This document shows, one piece after another, positions 22,986 to 30,563 of a DNA stretch of 37,329 bases. This stretch comes from Nostoc sp. WHI (GTDB taxonomy: Bacteria > Cyanobacteriota > Cyanobacteriia > Cyanobacteriales > Nostocaceae). Under the pieces are notes generated by a model that was not told the origin of the DNA, searched no databases, and worked only from the letters and a program-made list of their open reading frames with translations. Within the stretch, counting starts at the first letter, position 1; the number at the start of each line of letters is the position of its first letter. Both the position numbers and the translations under genes were made by a program. The stretch covers positions 1 to 37,329 of the forward strand of contig NZ_WBKM01000120.1 in NCBI RefSeq assembly GCF_015714725.1. Direction: 5' to 3'.

Positions 22986-23824
22986 GTATTGCCGTTTTCG
23001 GATTTTTTGCCGTTATCTTCTGTAACTATCGACTCGGCAATTAACTCCTGAAACATTTCAGTTGAGTTGGCTGGGTCTACAAAGACAATTTTGGCATTAT
23101 TACTCTCACTAAGTTTTTGGCTGGCATCTACGTAATCTTGAGCTACAAGATACCGGAGAATGCCTCTACTATCGGGATTGGAACGTAATGCTTGAGAAAT
23201 TATCTCCACTGATTTCATAGTTCCTTCTGCTTTCCGAATAGCAGCTTCCTTCTGCCCTTCTGCTTCGGTAATCAGCGCCCGTTTTTTGATTTCAGCGGCT
23301 TGCTCCTCTTCTCTTGACTTTCGTACACTCTCAGGTAGAGTAATTCGCTGAATATCTAACCGGAGAATCTCAACTCCCCAACCCGCCGTTATACTGTTTA
23401 ACTGGTCTGCGATCGCTGAGTGCATCTCTGCTCTAGAGACATTGGTCTGCTCTAAGGTATTCTGAGCAATGATTTCCCGGAGCGTTGTTGTAGTCAGTTG
23501 TGTCAGTGCCCCTTGGAGATCCTCAATAGCATAAAAGCTTTCCTTAATATCTATAATACGCCAGTACAGAACAGCGTCCACTTCTACATAAATATTATCT
23601 TTGGTGATCACACTCTGAGGCTTGATGTCTAAAATTTGCTCTCGTGTAGTATCTTCCATTACAACCTGATCGACAAAAGGAACAATAAAGTTCAGCCCAG
23701 GCTTCAGTTTCCGATGATACCGCCCCAAGCGTTCAACTAGGGCTTCATTACCTTGATTAATCAGTTTTGCAGAACCTAAGGCATAACCTATAAGCACTAA
23801 AACTATAAAAATGATTGGCTCCAT
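22982..23824 (-). CDS. SPFH/Band 7 protein, paraslipin (stomatin-like)
   Basis: A 280-residue membrane-anchored scaffold protein. An N-terminal hydrophobic segment (IIFIVLVLIGYALGSA, about 4-19) anchors it. The SPFH domain follows (LVERLGRYHRKLKPGLNFIVPFVDQV...VITKDNIYVEVDAVLYWRI...), then a helical coiled-coil region rich in E, A and K (SREEEQAAEIKKRALITEAEGQKEAAIRKAEG). The C-terminal LVAQDYVDASQKLSESNNAKIVFVDP matches the paraslipin/stomatin-like subgroup. Such proteins oligomerise in membrane microdomains and often modulate proteases such as FtsH; that role is family knowledge, not shown here. ATG at 23824. Confidence 0.9.
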   Translation of the reverse strand: MEPIIFIVLVLIGYALGSAKLINQGNEALVERLGRYHRKLKPGLNFIVPFVDQVVMEDTTREQILDIKPQSVITKDNIYVEVDAVLYWRIIDIKESFYAIEDLQGALTQLTTTTLREIIAQNTLEQTNVSRAEMHSAIADQLNSITAGWGVEILRLDIQRITLPESVRKSREEEQAAEIKKRALITEAEGQKEAAIRKAEGTMKSVEIISQALRSNPDSRGILRYLVAQDYVDASQKLSESNNAKIVFVDPANSTEMFQELIAESIVTEDNGKKSENGNT

Positions 23825-24236
23825 ATATACTCCTATTCAGCTTTGGGGAGAATTTAATGTCAAGGATATGCTATTAGCTTGTCATATCTTTGAGTTTAAT
23901 GTTTTGAGTCTGTAATTTTATGAACACCAGCAGCGATGTCTGATATCGAGTCGCTGCGAGTCTTGTACATATTCTGTAAGTAGGACTGTTTTGCAGAATG
24001 CGTAGAAGCTTTGCTTCTTGTCGTTAGACATCGCTATTAAAGCACCTTGATAACACGCTGGCAAGGACTACTTGATGTAATCAACATTACTTGTACTGAC
24101 ATCTTCAGACAGCAAGAGTACAATTCAGTATATTCACTTAATTGTGACTAAGACAATGTAAAGTTTAGCAGAATTTTAAAAAGCCGCGTATGATCGGATT
24201 AAAATCGGCTTCAGCCATTAAAAATCTCAAAATATT
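23825..24236. other. Intergenic region with a dispersed repeat
   Basis: About 410 bases without a gene. CAGCGA/TCGCTG (about 23931-23956) is a loose inverted repeat, and 23999-24036 is a copy of the repeat also found at 18750-18788. Nothing else recognised. Confidence 0.5.
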
Positions 24237-24513
24237 ATGGGCAGATTATTAATCAGACTTATAGGTTTAATCCTACTTTTTACAGGCTTATACTTTTTTG
24301 GTAAAAACATCATATTTGTTAGCGGTTACTATAGTTTTTTTTCGTAGAGAAACTGGTAACTTGGGATGGATTTTTCTAGGCATTGGCATAGTACTAATTT
24401 TCTTAAGCGGTGGAGTTATTTTACAGCCAACTAGCTTATGGAATTTTATAATTGCTTTTGCAGCATTAGTATCTGGATATAAATTATTAAATGAGGGCAG
24501 GATCAACTTTTAA
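24237..24513 (+). pseudogene. Small membrane protein gene with a frameshift in a T8 run
   Basis: From ATG 24237 the frame reads MGRLLIRLIGLILLFTGLYFFGKNIIFVSGYYSFFS and stops at TAG. If one T of the eight-T run at 24335-24342 is removed, it continues RRETGNLGWIFLGIGIVLIFLSGGVILQPTSLWNFIIAFAALVSGYKLLNEGRINF to the stop at 24511-24513. This gives a coherent 91-residue protein with three hydrophobic segments. The two halves fit together as a single cyanobacterial-type integral membrane protein. The extra T may be a true mutation, phase-variable slippage or a sequencing error. Function unknown. Confidence 0.65.
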
Positions 24514-24817
24514 AATATTTAAATATAATAGTATTTTATCATTTCTGCTATTAGGCAAGACTGTATTTTTCGTCAGTAAATAGTAAAACCGTAAAAATTT
24601 AGTATTATAATTTCTCCATATTCTCTACTGGCGCTGAGGGTGCATTAGGGCACTTACATTAACTTGTAGCTAAGTGCTAATTTTATGACCCAGAAGCACA
24701 CATAACCCGCCTCAACTGGGCAAATAACCTCTTAATCTGACTTTAACTCAGGGGGGTTTTACTAAGTTTGAGGCTGATATTACAATGGAAACTATTCATA
24801 ATGAGGAAAAGGCGAGA
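24514..24817. other. Leader and promoter region of rpsU
   Basis: About 300 AT-rich bases. No gene; I see no promoter box or regulatory hairpin I can defend. The last 33 bases are open in frame with rpsU. Confidence 0.4.
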
Positions 24818-24997
24818 ATGACCCAGGTGCTTCTAAAAGAGAACGAAGGAATAGACTCAGCTTTGCGTCGGTTTAAACGCCAGGTTTCCAAAGCTGGTAT
24901 ATTAGCCGACATCAGGTATCATCGGCACTTTGAAACACCGATAGAAAAGCGCAAACGTAAGGCAGTGGCAGCTAGACACAAAAGAAGTTTTAAATAA
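24818..24997 (+). CDS. rpsU: 30S ribosomal protein S21
   Basis: Small basic protein of the 30S subunit involved in translation initiation. It reads [59 protein letters not shown] (59 residues), with the family core [15 protein letters not shown]...D.R...HFE.P.EKRKRK. ATG 24818 matches the normal S21 N-terminus and has AAGG upstream; the in-frame ATG at 24785 would add [11 protein letters not shown], which S21 proteins lack. Confidence 0.95.
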   Translation: MTQVLLKENEGIDSALRRFKRQVSKAGILADIRYHRHFETPIEKRKRKAVAARHKRSFK

Positions 24998-25165
24998 ACC
25001 TATTTGGTTTAGGACTGGCGTTGCTTTATTTAATAACCGTGAACTACTCACACTGACTTGGAGCTTGCCTTGTACAGTTTGGGTTAGATGGAGCAAGCTA
25101 AAATCGCTGCCCATCAACCAAACTAAGCGTTTTTGCCAAACTTATAGGGCAGTATTCATCCACCC

Positions 25166-25807
25166 TTAAGACTCAGAATTATTAACGGTGCGGCTATTAC
25201 AAACATTCATAGCCTTTTCTACTCCCTGTTTAAGGCTTAATTCTATACACTCAACTACGAACTGAAGTACAAGAGACATCAGTTGATTTTCGGCAACAGA
25301 AAATCGCCCCAGCACATGGGAGATAGTATCTGAATCATCGTTATTAGCTGCAACTTTGGGCTTACCAATACCGATTCGCAACCGGGGAAAATTTTGGCTG
25401 CTAAGATGTGCGATCGCACTTTTCATGCCGTTATGTCCTCCAGCCGAACCAGACAAGCGCAGACGAGTCTTTCCTAAAGGCAAATCCATATCGTCATAAA
25501 TCACCAGCACTGACTCAGGTGGCAACTTATACCAACTTGTCACCGCTTGTATTGCTTGTCCTGAGCGATTCATATAAGTCAACGGTTTTAGCAAGCGAAT
25601 CTTACCTCCACCTGATGCCATACCCTCGCCATACTCTCCCTGAAACTTGCGATTTTCCGCTAAGGGAATGCGCCAAGAACGAGAGAGAGTTTCCACACCA
25701 GCAAAGCCGATATTATGGCGTGTTTGGTCGTATTTGCTTTCTGGATTCCCCAACCCGACAATTAGCTGGGGAATCACCAAAGCTGTTTGTGTAACTGCTT
25801 CTGTCAT
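25166..25807 (-). CDS. pth: Peptidyl-tRNA hydrolase
   Basis: Releases peptides from prematurely dropped peptidyl-tRNA, recycling tRNA. 213 residues from ATG 25807. The Pth signature is LIVGLGNPESKYDQTRHNIGF with N21 and catalytic H31; then LLKPLTYMNRSG (N80), VIYDDMDLPLGKTRLRLSGSAGGHNGMKSAIAHL (acid D105 and the second asparagine) and RLRIGIGKP. It lies 33 bases downstream of tatA on the same strand, suggesting co-transcription. An upstream TTG (25822) is a less likely start. Confidence 0.95.
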   Translation of the reverse strand: MTEAVTQTALVIPQLIVGLGNPESKYDQTRHNIGFAGVETLSRSWRIPLAENRKFQGEYGEGMASGGGKIRLLKPLTYMNRSGQAIQAVTSWYKLPPESVLVIYDDMDLPLGKTRLRLSGSAGGHNGMKSAIAHLSSQNFPRLRIGIGKPKVAANNDDSDTISHVLGRFSVAENQLMSLVLQFVVECIELSLKQGVEKAMNVCNSRTVNNSES

Positions 25808-25840
25808 TTTGCCTACAGTCAATTGATATGCTGCGCTCTC

Positions 25841-26113
25841 CTAGCTAGGTTGGGAAGAACTAGCGGTATCCTGCTCCGATTTAACAGACTCGATTTGCTT
25901 AGGTTCCAACTCAGCAGTAGTCTTTACAGTTTCTTCTAACTGTTCCACTTCTTTTTGAAACTCGTTTTGAAAATCCTTAGAAGCTTCTTGAAAACTACGA
26001 ATTGTTTTGCCCACACTCCGGCCAATTTCTGGCAGCTTTTTTGGGCCAAAGATTAACAATGCTACTACCATAATTACACCCATTTCCGGCAGACCGATAC
26101 CAAATATATTCAT
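25841..26113 (-). CDS. tatA: Sec-independent protein translocase protein TatA/E
   Basis: Pore component of the twin-arginine translocase that moves folded proteins over the thylakoid or plasma membrane. MNIFGIGLPEMGVIMVVALLIFGPKKLPEIGRSVGKTIRSFQEASKDFQ shows the short N-terminal membrane helix, the FGPKKLPE hinge and the amphipathic helix. A variable acidic tail completes 90 residues. AGGAG lies about 7 bases before ATG 26113. pth follows directly. Confidence 0.94.
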   Translation of the reverse strand: MNIFGIGLPEMGVIMVVALLIFGPKKLPEIGRSVGKTIRSFQEASKDFQNEFQKEVEQLEETVKTTAELEPKQIESVKSEQDTASSSQPS

Positions 26114-26498
26114 TTTTTGTCTCCTATAAACTCTAAAACTACTAGATAAACTTACACATCATATTATGTAGTCTACTAAATAGTTTTGGACTTTCGACAA
26201 GAAAACCTGTTGGCAAATCTCATTTTGCAACATTTGCTGCCGTTGGGGTGGAACCGTATCAATCTCACTGGTTGGTGATTATGTCGCCCAGCGATCGCCC
26301 CACGAGCGAGTTATACCTTATGTCTCTGACAATTCAAGACTTAGAACAATTACAGTCACAGAATCTATAACTGAGTCGTTTGGTTGATATAATCATAGGT
26401 TGGGTTGAACGAACGCGAATAGCGTCCTATAGGGAAGTGAAACCCAACAATTAACGCTTAATGTTGGGTTTTGTTCCTCAACCCAACTTACGCAGTTA
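26114..26498. repeat. Intergenic region with nested inverted repeats
   Basis: At 26399-26487 an outer pair GTTGGGTTGA/TCAACCCAAC encloses a strong inner hairpin AAACCCAACA (26440-26449) / TGTTGGGTTT (26462-26471), a Nostoc-type interspersed repeat. The interior GAACGCGAATAGCGTCCTAT resembles the palindromic element family of 34514-34596. A frame at 26281-26370 reads MSPSDRPTSELYLMSLTIQDLEQLQSQNL and could be a Uma2-type remnant, but it is too short to call. Confidence 0.6.
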
Positions 26499-27368
26499 TT
26501 ACTTATGTTGCAATGATGTACTGAACCAAGTTTCTAAATCTGCGATCGCCTGAAAATCTAACAAAGCTTCACCGAGATTTTCTAATTGCTCTATGGAGAG
26601 AGTTTCAATTCGCTTACGCACCTCTTGGGGTAATTCTCCCACGCGCCGAGTTAGTTGACGAATAATGAGCGATCGTTCCCGTTGTTCTCCTCGTTGTTCT
26701 CCTCGCTGTTCTCCTCGTTGTTCTCCTCGCTGTTCCCCTTCAGCGAGAATCTCTTGATAAATCACCGATTCGCGCATCATATCCTCCCGAAACAATTGTC
26801 GAATCAAGTCCTTTTCGTATTTTAACCCCGCTAAGATTTGAGTGTAAGCGGAAATTTCTAGTCGTTCTCTTCGCTCAAGTTGATTCACTCGTTCCACCAC
26901 TTGTTGCAACAAGGCTTGGGGTCGGGTGGTTGCTGTTAGTGGTGCTAATGGTAACAAAGCCTGGTTATTGAGAAATAATTCGGGATTTTCTTCCCATAAG
27001 CAAATTACGCGATATTCGTGACGGGTGGTTTCGACATTGAAGACAGTTTCAATTACTGTCTCTGGTGTAGGAGGAAGCAATAATACGACAACTTGAGTGA
27101 TTGGTAGACGATACAATCGATACAACCTTACCCAATAATCAAGCATCCGCAGGGGTAGGGGTGGTGTAGATTCGAGCTTGGTTTGAAATTCCAGGTGGAG
27201 AATGCGTTCTTGAAGTTGTAAGAATGTGACGTAATCAGCACGAATTGGCTCAATACTCAATTCGGTTTTGAGGACTGTAACACCAGTTTGCTGTGTACCT
27301 AATACCCAACTTGCAAAGGTGGTAGGATGTTTTTCGGACAAAAGTTTGCAGAGGTTGTCAAAGGACAT
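26499..27368 (-). CDS. Rpn family PD-(D/E)XK nuclease/putative transposase with DUF4351
   Basis: A 289-residue member of the cyanobacterial Rpn/PDDEXK_2 group. The N-terminal nuclease core has RADYVTFLQLQERILHLEFQTK (D45, E60-x-Q62) followed by the helical LRMLDYWVRLYRLY. The C-terminal LTRRVGELPQEVRKRIETLSIEQLENLGEALLDFQAIADLETW is a DUF4351 domain. Between them at about 209-229 are five GEQR repeats encoded by a 12-bp tandem repeat (about 26678-26742). Rpn proteins promote recombination or act as DNA endonucleases; the role here is unknown. The repeat number is likely variable between strains. Confidence 0.85.
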   Translation of the reverse strand: MSFDNLCKLLSEKHPTTFASWVLGTQQTGVTVLKTELSIEPIRADYVTFLQLQERILHLEFQTKLESTPPLPLRMLDYWVRLYRLYRLPITQVVVLLLPPTPETVIETVFNVETTRHEYRVICLWEENPELFLNNQALLPLAPLTATTRPQALLQQVVERVNQLERRERLEISAYTQILAGLKYEKDLIRQLFREDMMRESVIYQEILAEGEQRGEQRGEQRGEQRGEQRERSLIIRQLTRRVGELPQEVRKRIETLSIEQLENLGEALLDFQAIADLETWFSTSLQHK

Positions 27369-27604
27369 GAATGACGGAAATATTTGGATATTTTTAGCTA
27401 TTCTTTCACAAAATGGTCAAAATCTTTCGGTAACTTCTCAACAATTAAAACGTACCACTCAATACAATCATAAGTCTTTTGGATGACCGATAATTCTTTC
27501 ATTGAAATTAAAAAATCTTAATATTTTTGCTAAAAAATTCGAGTCGCCAAAGGAGAAAAAAAGAAAAAGAGTAAAGGGCAAGAGGGAAAAAGTATAAAGG
27601 GCTA

Positions 27605-27727
27605 CTAAAGAATCCTCCCAACAGCGCAGACAACACGAAAACCAATAACGCTGAAGATAACGCCGCGCTCCGCCCCGGTGTCGTGGCTGCGGGACGCGGA
27701 ACGGCAGAGCTTAGGAACGTAGATCCA
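27605..27727 (-). other. Probable DGR variable region (VR)
   Basis: Coding-strand codons for residues 448-450, 453, 458, 460-463 and 468-473 read ATC TAC GTT, CTC, TCC, AGC CAC GAC ACC, and GGC GTT ATC TTC AGC GTT. All 15 end in C or T, as expected if a template's AAC/AAT codons were mutated only at their adenines. The intervening framework (GGSW, PK, CRSA, R, GAER, IGFRVVC) is that of cyanobacterial DGR target proteins with the FGE/C-type-lectin fold. The stretch is visibly more GC-rich than the rest of the gene. No template repeat, Avd or reverse transcriptase gene is present in the window, so the DGR would act in trans. Confidence 0.75.
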
Positions 27728-29065
27728 GGAACCGCCCCGCAGTACGGCACGTCCTTCCTTCTGAGAAAAATTATCATTATCATCAAACCAAGGACTGCCA
27801 TCCGTTGGCGCACCTTTATAATTATTATGCGAATCATCAAGACACCATTCCCACACATTCCCGTGCATATCGTATAACCCAAAGGCGTTAGCTACTTTAA
27901 AACTCCCCACAGGTGTAATCTCTTTTCTATAAGTTCCTTTGACACCAGCACCATAAACTTGATTGGCATCGTAGTTAGCTAATTCCGACGTAATTGTTTG
28001 GCCAAAATGGAATGGTGTTGTTGTTCCGGCTCTACACGCATATTCCCATTGTGCTTCACTAGGGAGGCTGTAGATTCTGCCTGTATGTTGAGATAGGCGC
28101 AAGCAAAATTCAATTGCATCGTACCAAGAGACACGTTCTACAGGGCGATTTACTCCTTTAAAACGAGATGGGTCTTTATCTAGCTCCCGGTTCACCTGGG
28201 GTAACTGTGCCACAAATTGCCACTGCTCTTGAGTTACTGGATACTTAGCCAAGAAAAACGGCTCTACATTGACTGGATGCTGGGGATTTTCAAAGTCATA
28301 GCGTTCTAGCTCATCTGGTGGCGACCCCATTTTAAAAGTTCCTCCAGGAATTTTCACCATCTCTATGAAGGGTGCTGATGGTTCTCCTGTTACTTCACCA
28401 AGATATTCTTTAAAATAAGATGCTTTATTTTGTTTTCTGTTAGTTACTTGCCCGTGAGCATTAACTGTTACGGATTCAAACTTTTGAGTTTGCAAGTCTT
28501 GCTCATCAAAAATAATTTTACAATGCCAAGCTGGGATATCCTTTTCATGATCTTTAGCTTTGACTAATTTCTCAGTAAAATACTGTTTTACATCATCAGG
28601 AAGAATGTTAAAGGTTAGCTCGTCAACATAAAACCAGCCTGAAGGGGCTGTAACCAGCCGTGAAAGTGGGGCTAAAACATAGTGTCCAATTATTTTATTA
28701 GCACACGGTTCAGATTTATCAAAATCAACCTCTCCAGTTGTTGCAGCAATGCGAAACTCTCGCTTTTTATTATTAGGGTTTTTGTTATAATTTTCAACGA
28801 TTTTGCGAAAGCTTTTAACAAATTCATAAGCATTCTTACTCTTTTCAAATAAGATACGATAACCATCGCCGCCCAATGATATAATTAGGTCATGATCAGG
28901 AGGATTTATGACTGAATCCAGAGCGTTTTCGACAAATTCTTGAATTAGTTTTATTAAGATGCGTGTCCCTTTTACCCCTATTTCGCGTTCAATTGCATCG
29001 CTAGATTCTGAAGACTTGACCAAATCTAGTTGGACTACAGTTAATTTAAGATTACCAGATTCCAT
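27605..29065 (-). CDS. Class III nucleotide cyclase fused to FGE/C-type-lectin-fold domain, DGR-diversified
   Basis: A 486-residue fusion. Residues about 7-185 look like a class III nucleotide cyclase: VVQLDLVKSS with metal-binding D14, IISLGGDGYRILFE with D67, FRIAATTGEV, and GHYVLAPLSRLV with R136. The usual asparagine of the N-x-x-x-R motif is not apparent. A linker (190-230) leads to an FGE-sulfatase-type domain (232-486: MVKIPGGTFKMGSP, PVERVSWYDAIEFCLRLS, LPSEAQWEYACRAGT, GLYDMHGNVWEWCLDD, VLRGGSW...). The oxidase cysteine expected two residues after W447 is Y449, so formylglycine formation is unlikely; C454 remains. The C-terminus looks like a DGR variable region. A Pycsar-TM-like gene lies 77 bases upstream. 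I infer a sensor-cyclase making a cyclic nucleotide that gates the effector. Confidence 0.8.
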   Translation of the reverse strand: MESGNLKLTVVQLDLVKSSESSDAIEREIGVKGTRILIKLIQEFVENALDSVINPPDHDLIISLGGDGYRILFEKSKNAYEFVKSFRKIVENYNKNPNNKKREFRIAATTGEVDFDKSEPCANKIIGHYVLAPLSRLVTAPSGWFYVDELTFNILPDDVKQYFTEKLVKAKDHEKDIPAWHCKIIFDEQDLQTQKFESVTVNAHGQVTNRKQNKASYFKEYLGEVTGEPSAPFIEMVKIPGGTFKMGSPPDELERYDFENPQHPVNVEPFFLAKYPVTQEQWQFVAQLPQVNRELDKDPSRFKGVNRPVERVSWYDAIEFCLRLSQHTGRIYSLPSEAQWEYACRAGTTTPFHFGQTITSELANYDANQVYGAGVKGTYRKEITPVGSFKVANAFGLYDMHGNVWEWCLDDSHNNYKGAPTDGSPWFDDNDNFSQKEGRAVLRGGSWIYVPKLCRSASRSHDTGAERGVIFSVIGFRVVCAVGRIL

Positions 29066-29142
29066 AAAATCCTTAGTTTTTTCAGATTAATTACGCAAAT
29101 AAATTTGATTGTAAATCACTCCTTATTGTTAATAAAAATTAA

Positions 29143-29715
29143 TTATAATTTTCTATAAATAAGCAGACTTACAATAACTGAAAAAGGAATTACCAAAATT
29201 GAAGCAATTAAAATATATATGGCGTATGTAAAAACCTGAAATTTTAAAAAGGCAATTTCAGAATTAATAGTAATTTGCCCGGCAATATCCTCATATTCCT
29301 TTTTATAAGGTGTATTGATTGTACCCTCAAAGTAGTGCTTGTTCAGCGCATTTAGCAATTCAGTCGAACTATATTTCTGCAAATGTCCAAAATAGTAAAA
29401 ATTATCTGTATCTTTCTTGACAAAGTTTGAGTTCTTAGGTGGTTTAGTTTGCAACCATAAAAGACGCTCCAAATTTGTTTTAGAAAGAAAAGAAAGTGAG
29501 CAGATTAAAGAACAAATACAAAGTAAAATTGTTGTTAGCAACAAACCAAAATTCAATGATTTTGGAATATTTTGTGCTGTAGCTAAAAGAGTTATGGTTG
29601 CAGTAATCCCAGCACCAGAAAAAGCAAGCAAAATACCGTTTTTAGCCTCAGCAAACTTTAGCCACTCATTAACATTCTGAAAAATTGCTATGAGCTTGGA
29701 AGAAACTTCATCCAT
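29143..29715 (-). CDS. Pycsar-type transmembrane effector (DUF5706-like)
   Basis: A 190-residue membrane protein. VNEWLKFAEAKNGILLAFSGAG (15-36), entering TM1 (about 27-47), resembles the W..FA..K.G.LLAF start of Pycsar TM effectors. TM2 is about 56-77 and TM3 about 163-187. The loop between holds DNFYYFGHLQKYSSTELLNALN...YEDIAGQITINSEIAFLKF, the FG.I...Y...DI..QI...I...K pattern of that family. These effectors are thought to disrupt the inner membrane when they bind cCMP or cUMP made by a partner cyclase during phage infection. ATG 29715 is chosen over an upstream TTG (29724). The cyclase fusion gene follows on the same strand after 77 bases. Confidence 0.75.
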   Translation of the reverse strand: MDEVSSKLIAIFQNVNEWLKFAEAKNGILLAFSGAGITATITLLATAQNIPKSLNFGLLLTTILLCICSLICSLSFLSKTNLERLLWLQTKPPKNSNFVKKDTDNFYYFGHLQKYSSTELLNALNKHYFEGTINTPYKKEYEDIAGQITINSEIAFLKFQVFTYAIYILIASILVIPFSVIVSLLIYRKL

Positions 29716-29947
29716 AAATGTCAAATTTAATCATGAATATAAAGCAACAGTCAGAATTCAGAATTGGAAAGTAAAACAGGCTTGACGTAAGGCTATCAGA
29801 CTGAGATTGTGTACTTCAACAAGTCGGTTAAAATTTGCTGTAATAATTAGTCTAAGTAGTGTTTATCTAAAACTATAATTGATATTAGCAGAGCCAGTCA
29901 ATTTGCGATCGCAGTTAAGCCTAAGCAAATCTAAACTCTTTAACCAT

Positions 29948-29996
29948 AGGACTTACGCATCAAGAAATGTAGGGGCAATTCATGAATTGCCCCTAC
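29948..29996. repeat. Partial MITE-like element (AGGACTTACGCA + palindrome)
   Basis: AGGACTTACGCA at 29948-29959, then a perfect 28-bp palindrome at 29969-29996 (GTAGGGGCAATTCA and its complement). The same palindrome and terminus occur in the complete element at 37104-37194. The right terminus is missing here. The remainder of the spacer 29716-30096 shows no gene. Confidence 0.75.
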
Positions 29997-30032
29997 AGTA
30001 TTCTGACTCCTAAATTCTGAATCACAACTCAC

Positions 30033-30055
30033 AAAAAAACCCGGACGAGCCGGGT
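30033..30055 (-). terminator. Rho-independent terminator of psbH
   Basis: On the minus strand ACCCGG-CTCGT-CCGGGT is followed directly by a run of T (seven A at 30033-30039 on the plus strand). It lies 42 bases after the psbH stop codon. Confidence 0.85.
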
Positions 30056-30096
30056 GTAACTTAACTTGTTATCCAAACTTGATAGCTCTGTATCCG

Positions 30097-30300
30097 TTAA
30101 CGCCCTACAGTCCGCCAATCGACAAGTACATCCTGAACCAACAGTGATTTATTGTAAAGTTGCAGAATAATCAGCAGAAACACGAAAAATAGCAAAATAA
30201 AAACAGCCATCACAGGGGTAGTACCCCAACCTGGAGACACCTTCCCATACTCAGAGTTCAGGGGTTTCAGAATATCTCCCAACCAAGTCCTTTGCGCCAT
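30097..30300 (-). CDS. psbH: Photosystem II reaction centre protein H
   Basis: Small single-pass thylakoid protein needed for photosystem II assembly and stability of the QA-QB region. The 67 residues [54 protein letters not shown]... show the conserved stromal N-terminus, SEYGKV.PGWGTTP motif and one membrane helix (about 29-48). ATG at 30300. Divergent from psbN with an 85-base shared promoter region, an arrangement typical for cyanobacteria. Confidence 0.97.
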   Translation of the reverse strand: MAQRTWLGDILKPLNSEYGKVSPGWGTTPVMAVFILLFFVFLLIILQLYNKSLLVQDVLVDWRTVGR

Positions 30301-30385
30301 AGTTCACCTAAGATTACTTGCCAAAGCTTTTTTTAATCTTCTGTAATATTCTATAAGAATAGCACTCATAATCTATCCCTCAATT

Positions 30386-30517
30386 ATGGAACCCGCAATA
30401 GTTCTTAGCATTTCTGTATTTGCGGCGGTGGTTGCCATCACCGCACTGTCGATTTATACCTCCTTTGGCCCTCCTAGCAAGCAATTGAACGATCCGTATG
30501 ATGACCATGAAGACTAA
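30386..30517 (+). CDS. psbN: PsbN, photosystem II assembly factor
   Basis: A 43-residue protein starting MEPAIVLSISVFAAVVAITA and ending YTSFGPPSKQLNDPYDDHED, with one N-terminal membrane helix (about 5-25) and the invariant FGPPS..L.DP..DHED tail. PsbN is needed for repair and assembly of photosystem II and is not a subunit of the finished complex. It starts at ATG 30386, head to head with psbH. A strong palindrome follows three bases after its stop codon. Confidence 0.96.
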   Translation: MEPAIVLSISVFAAVVAITALSIYTSFGPPSKQLNDPYDDHED

Positions 30518-30519
30518 AA

Positions 30520-30547
30520 GTAGAGACGCGATTAATCGCGTCTCTAC
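30520..30547. repeat. 28-bp perfect palindrome after psbN
   Basis: GTAGAGACGCGATT (30520-30533) followed by its exact complement to 30547. It sits between the convergent psbN and alpha-mannosidase genes and could serve as a bidirectional terminator. A degenerate relative lies inside the alpha-mannosidase coding sequence around 32282-32310. Confidence 0.8.
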
Positions 30548-30563
30548 AAGATACTGAGCCAAG

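Noticed and set aside
26281..26370. Frame reading MSPSDRPTSELYLMSLTIQDLEQL
   Set aside because: Resembles a Uma2-type N-terminal motif but only about 29 residues; could be chance.
27508..27882. Minus-strand frame ending in a hydrophobic stretch across the DGR-like region
   Set aside because: An alternative frame of the fusion gene's 3' end; it stays open because of GC-rich variable codons and the pyrimidine-rich tail. The FGE frame fits the domain throughout.
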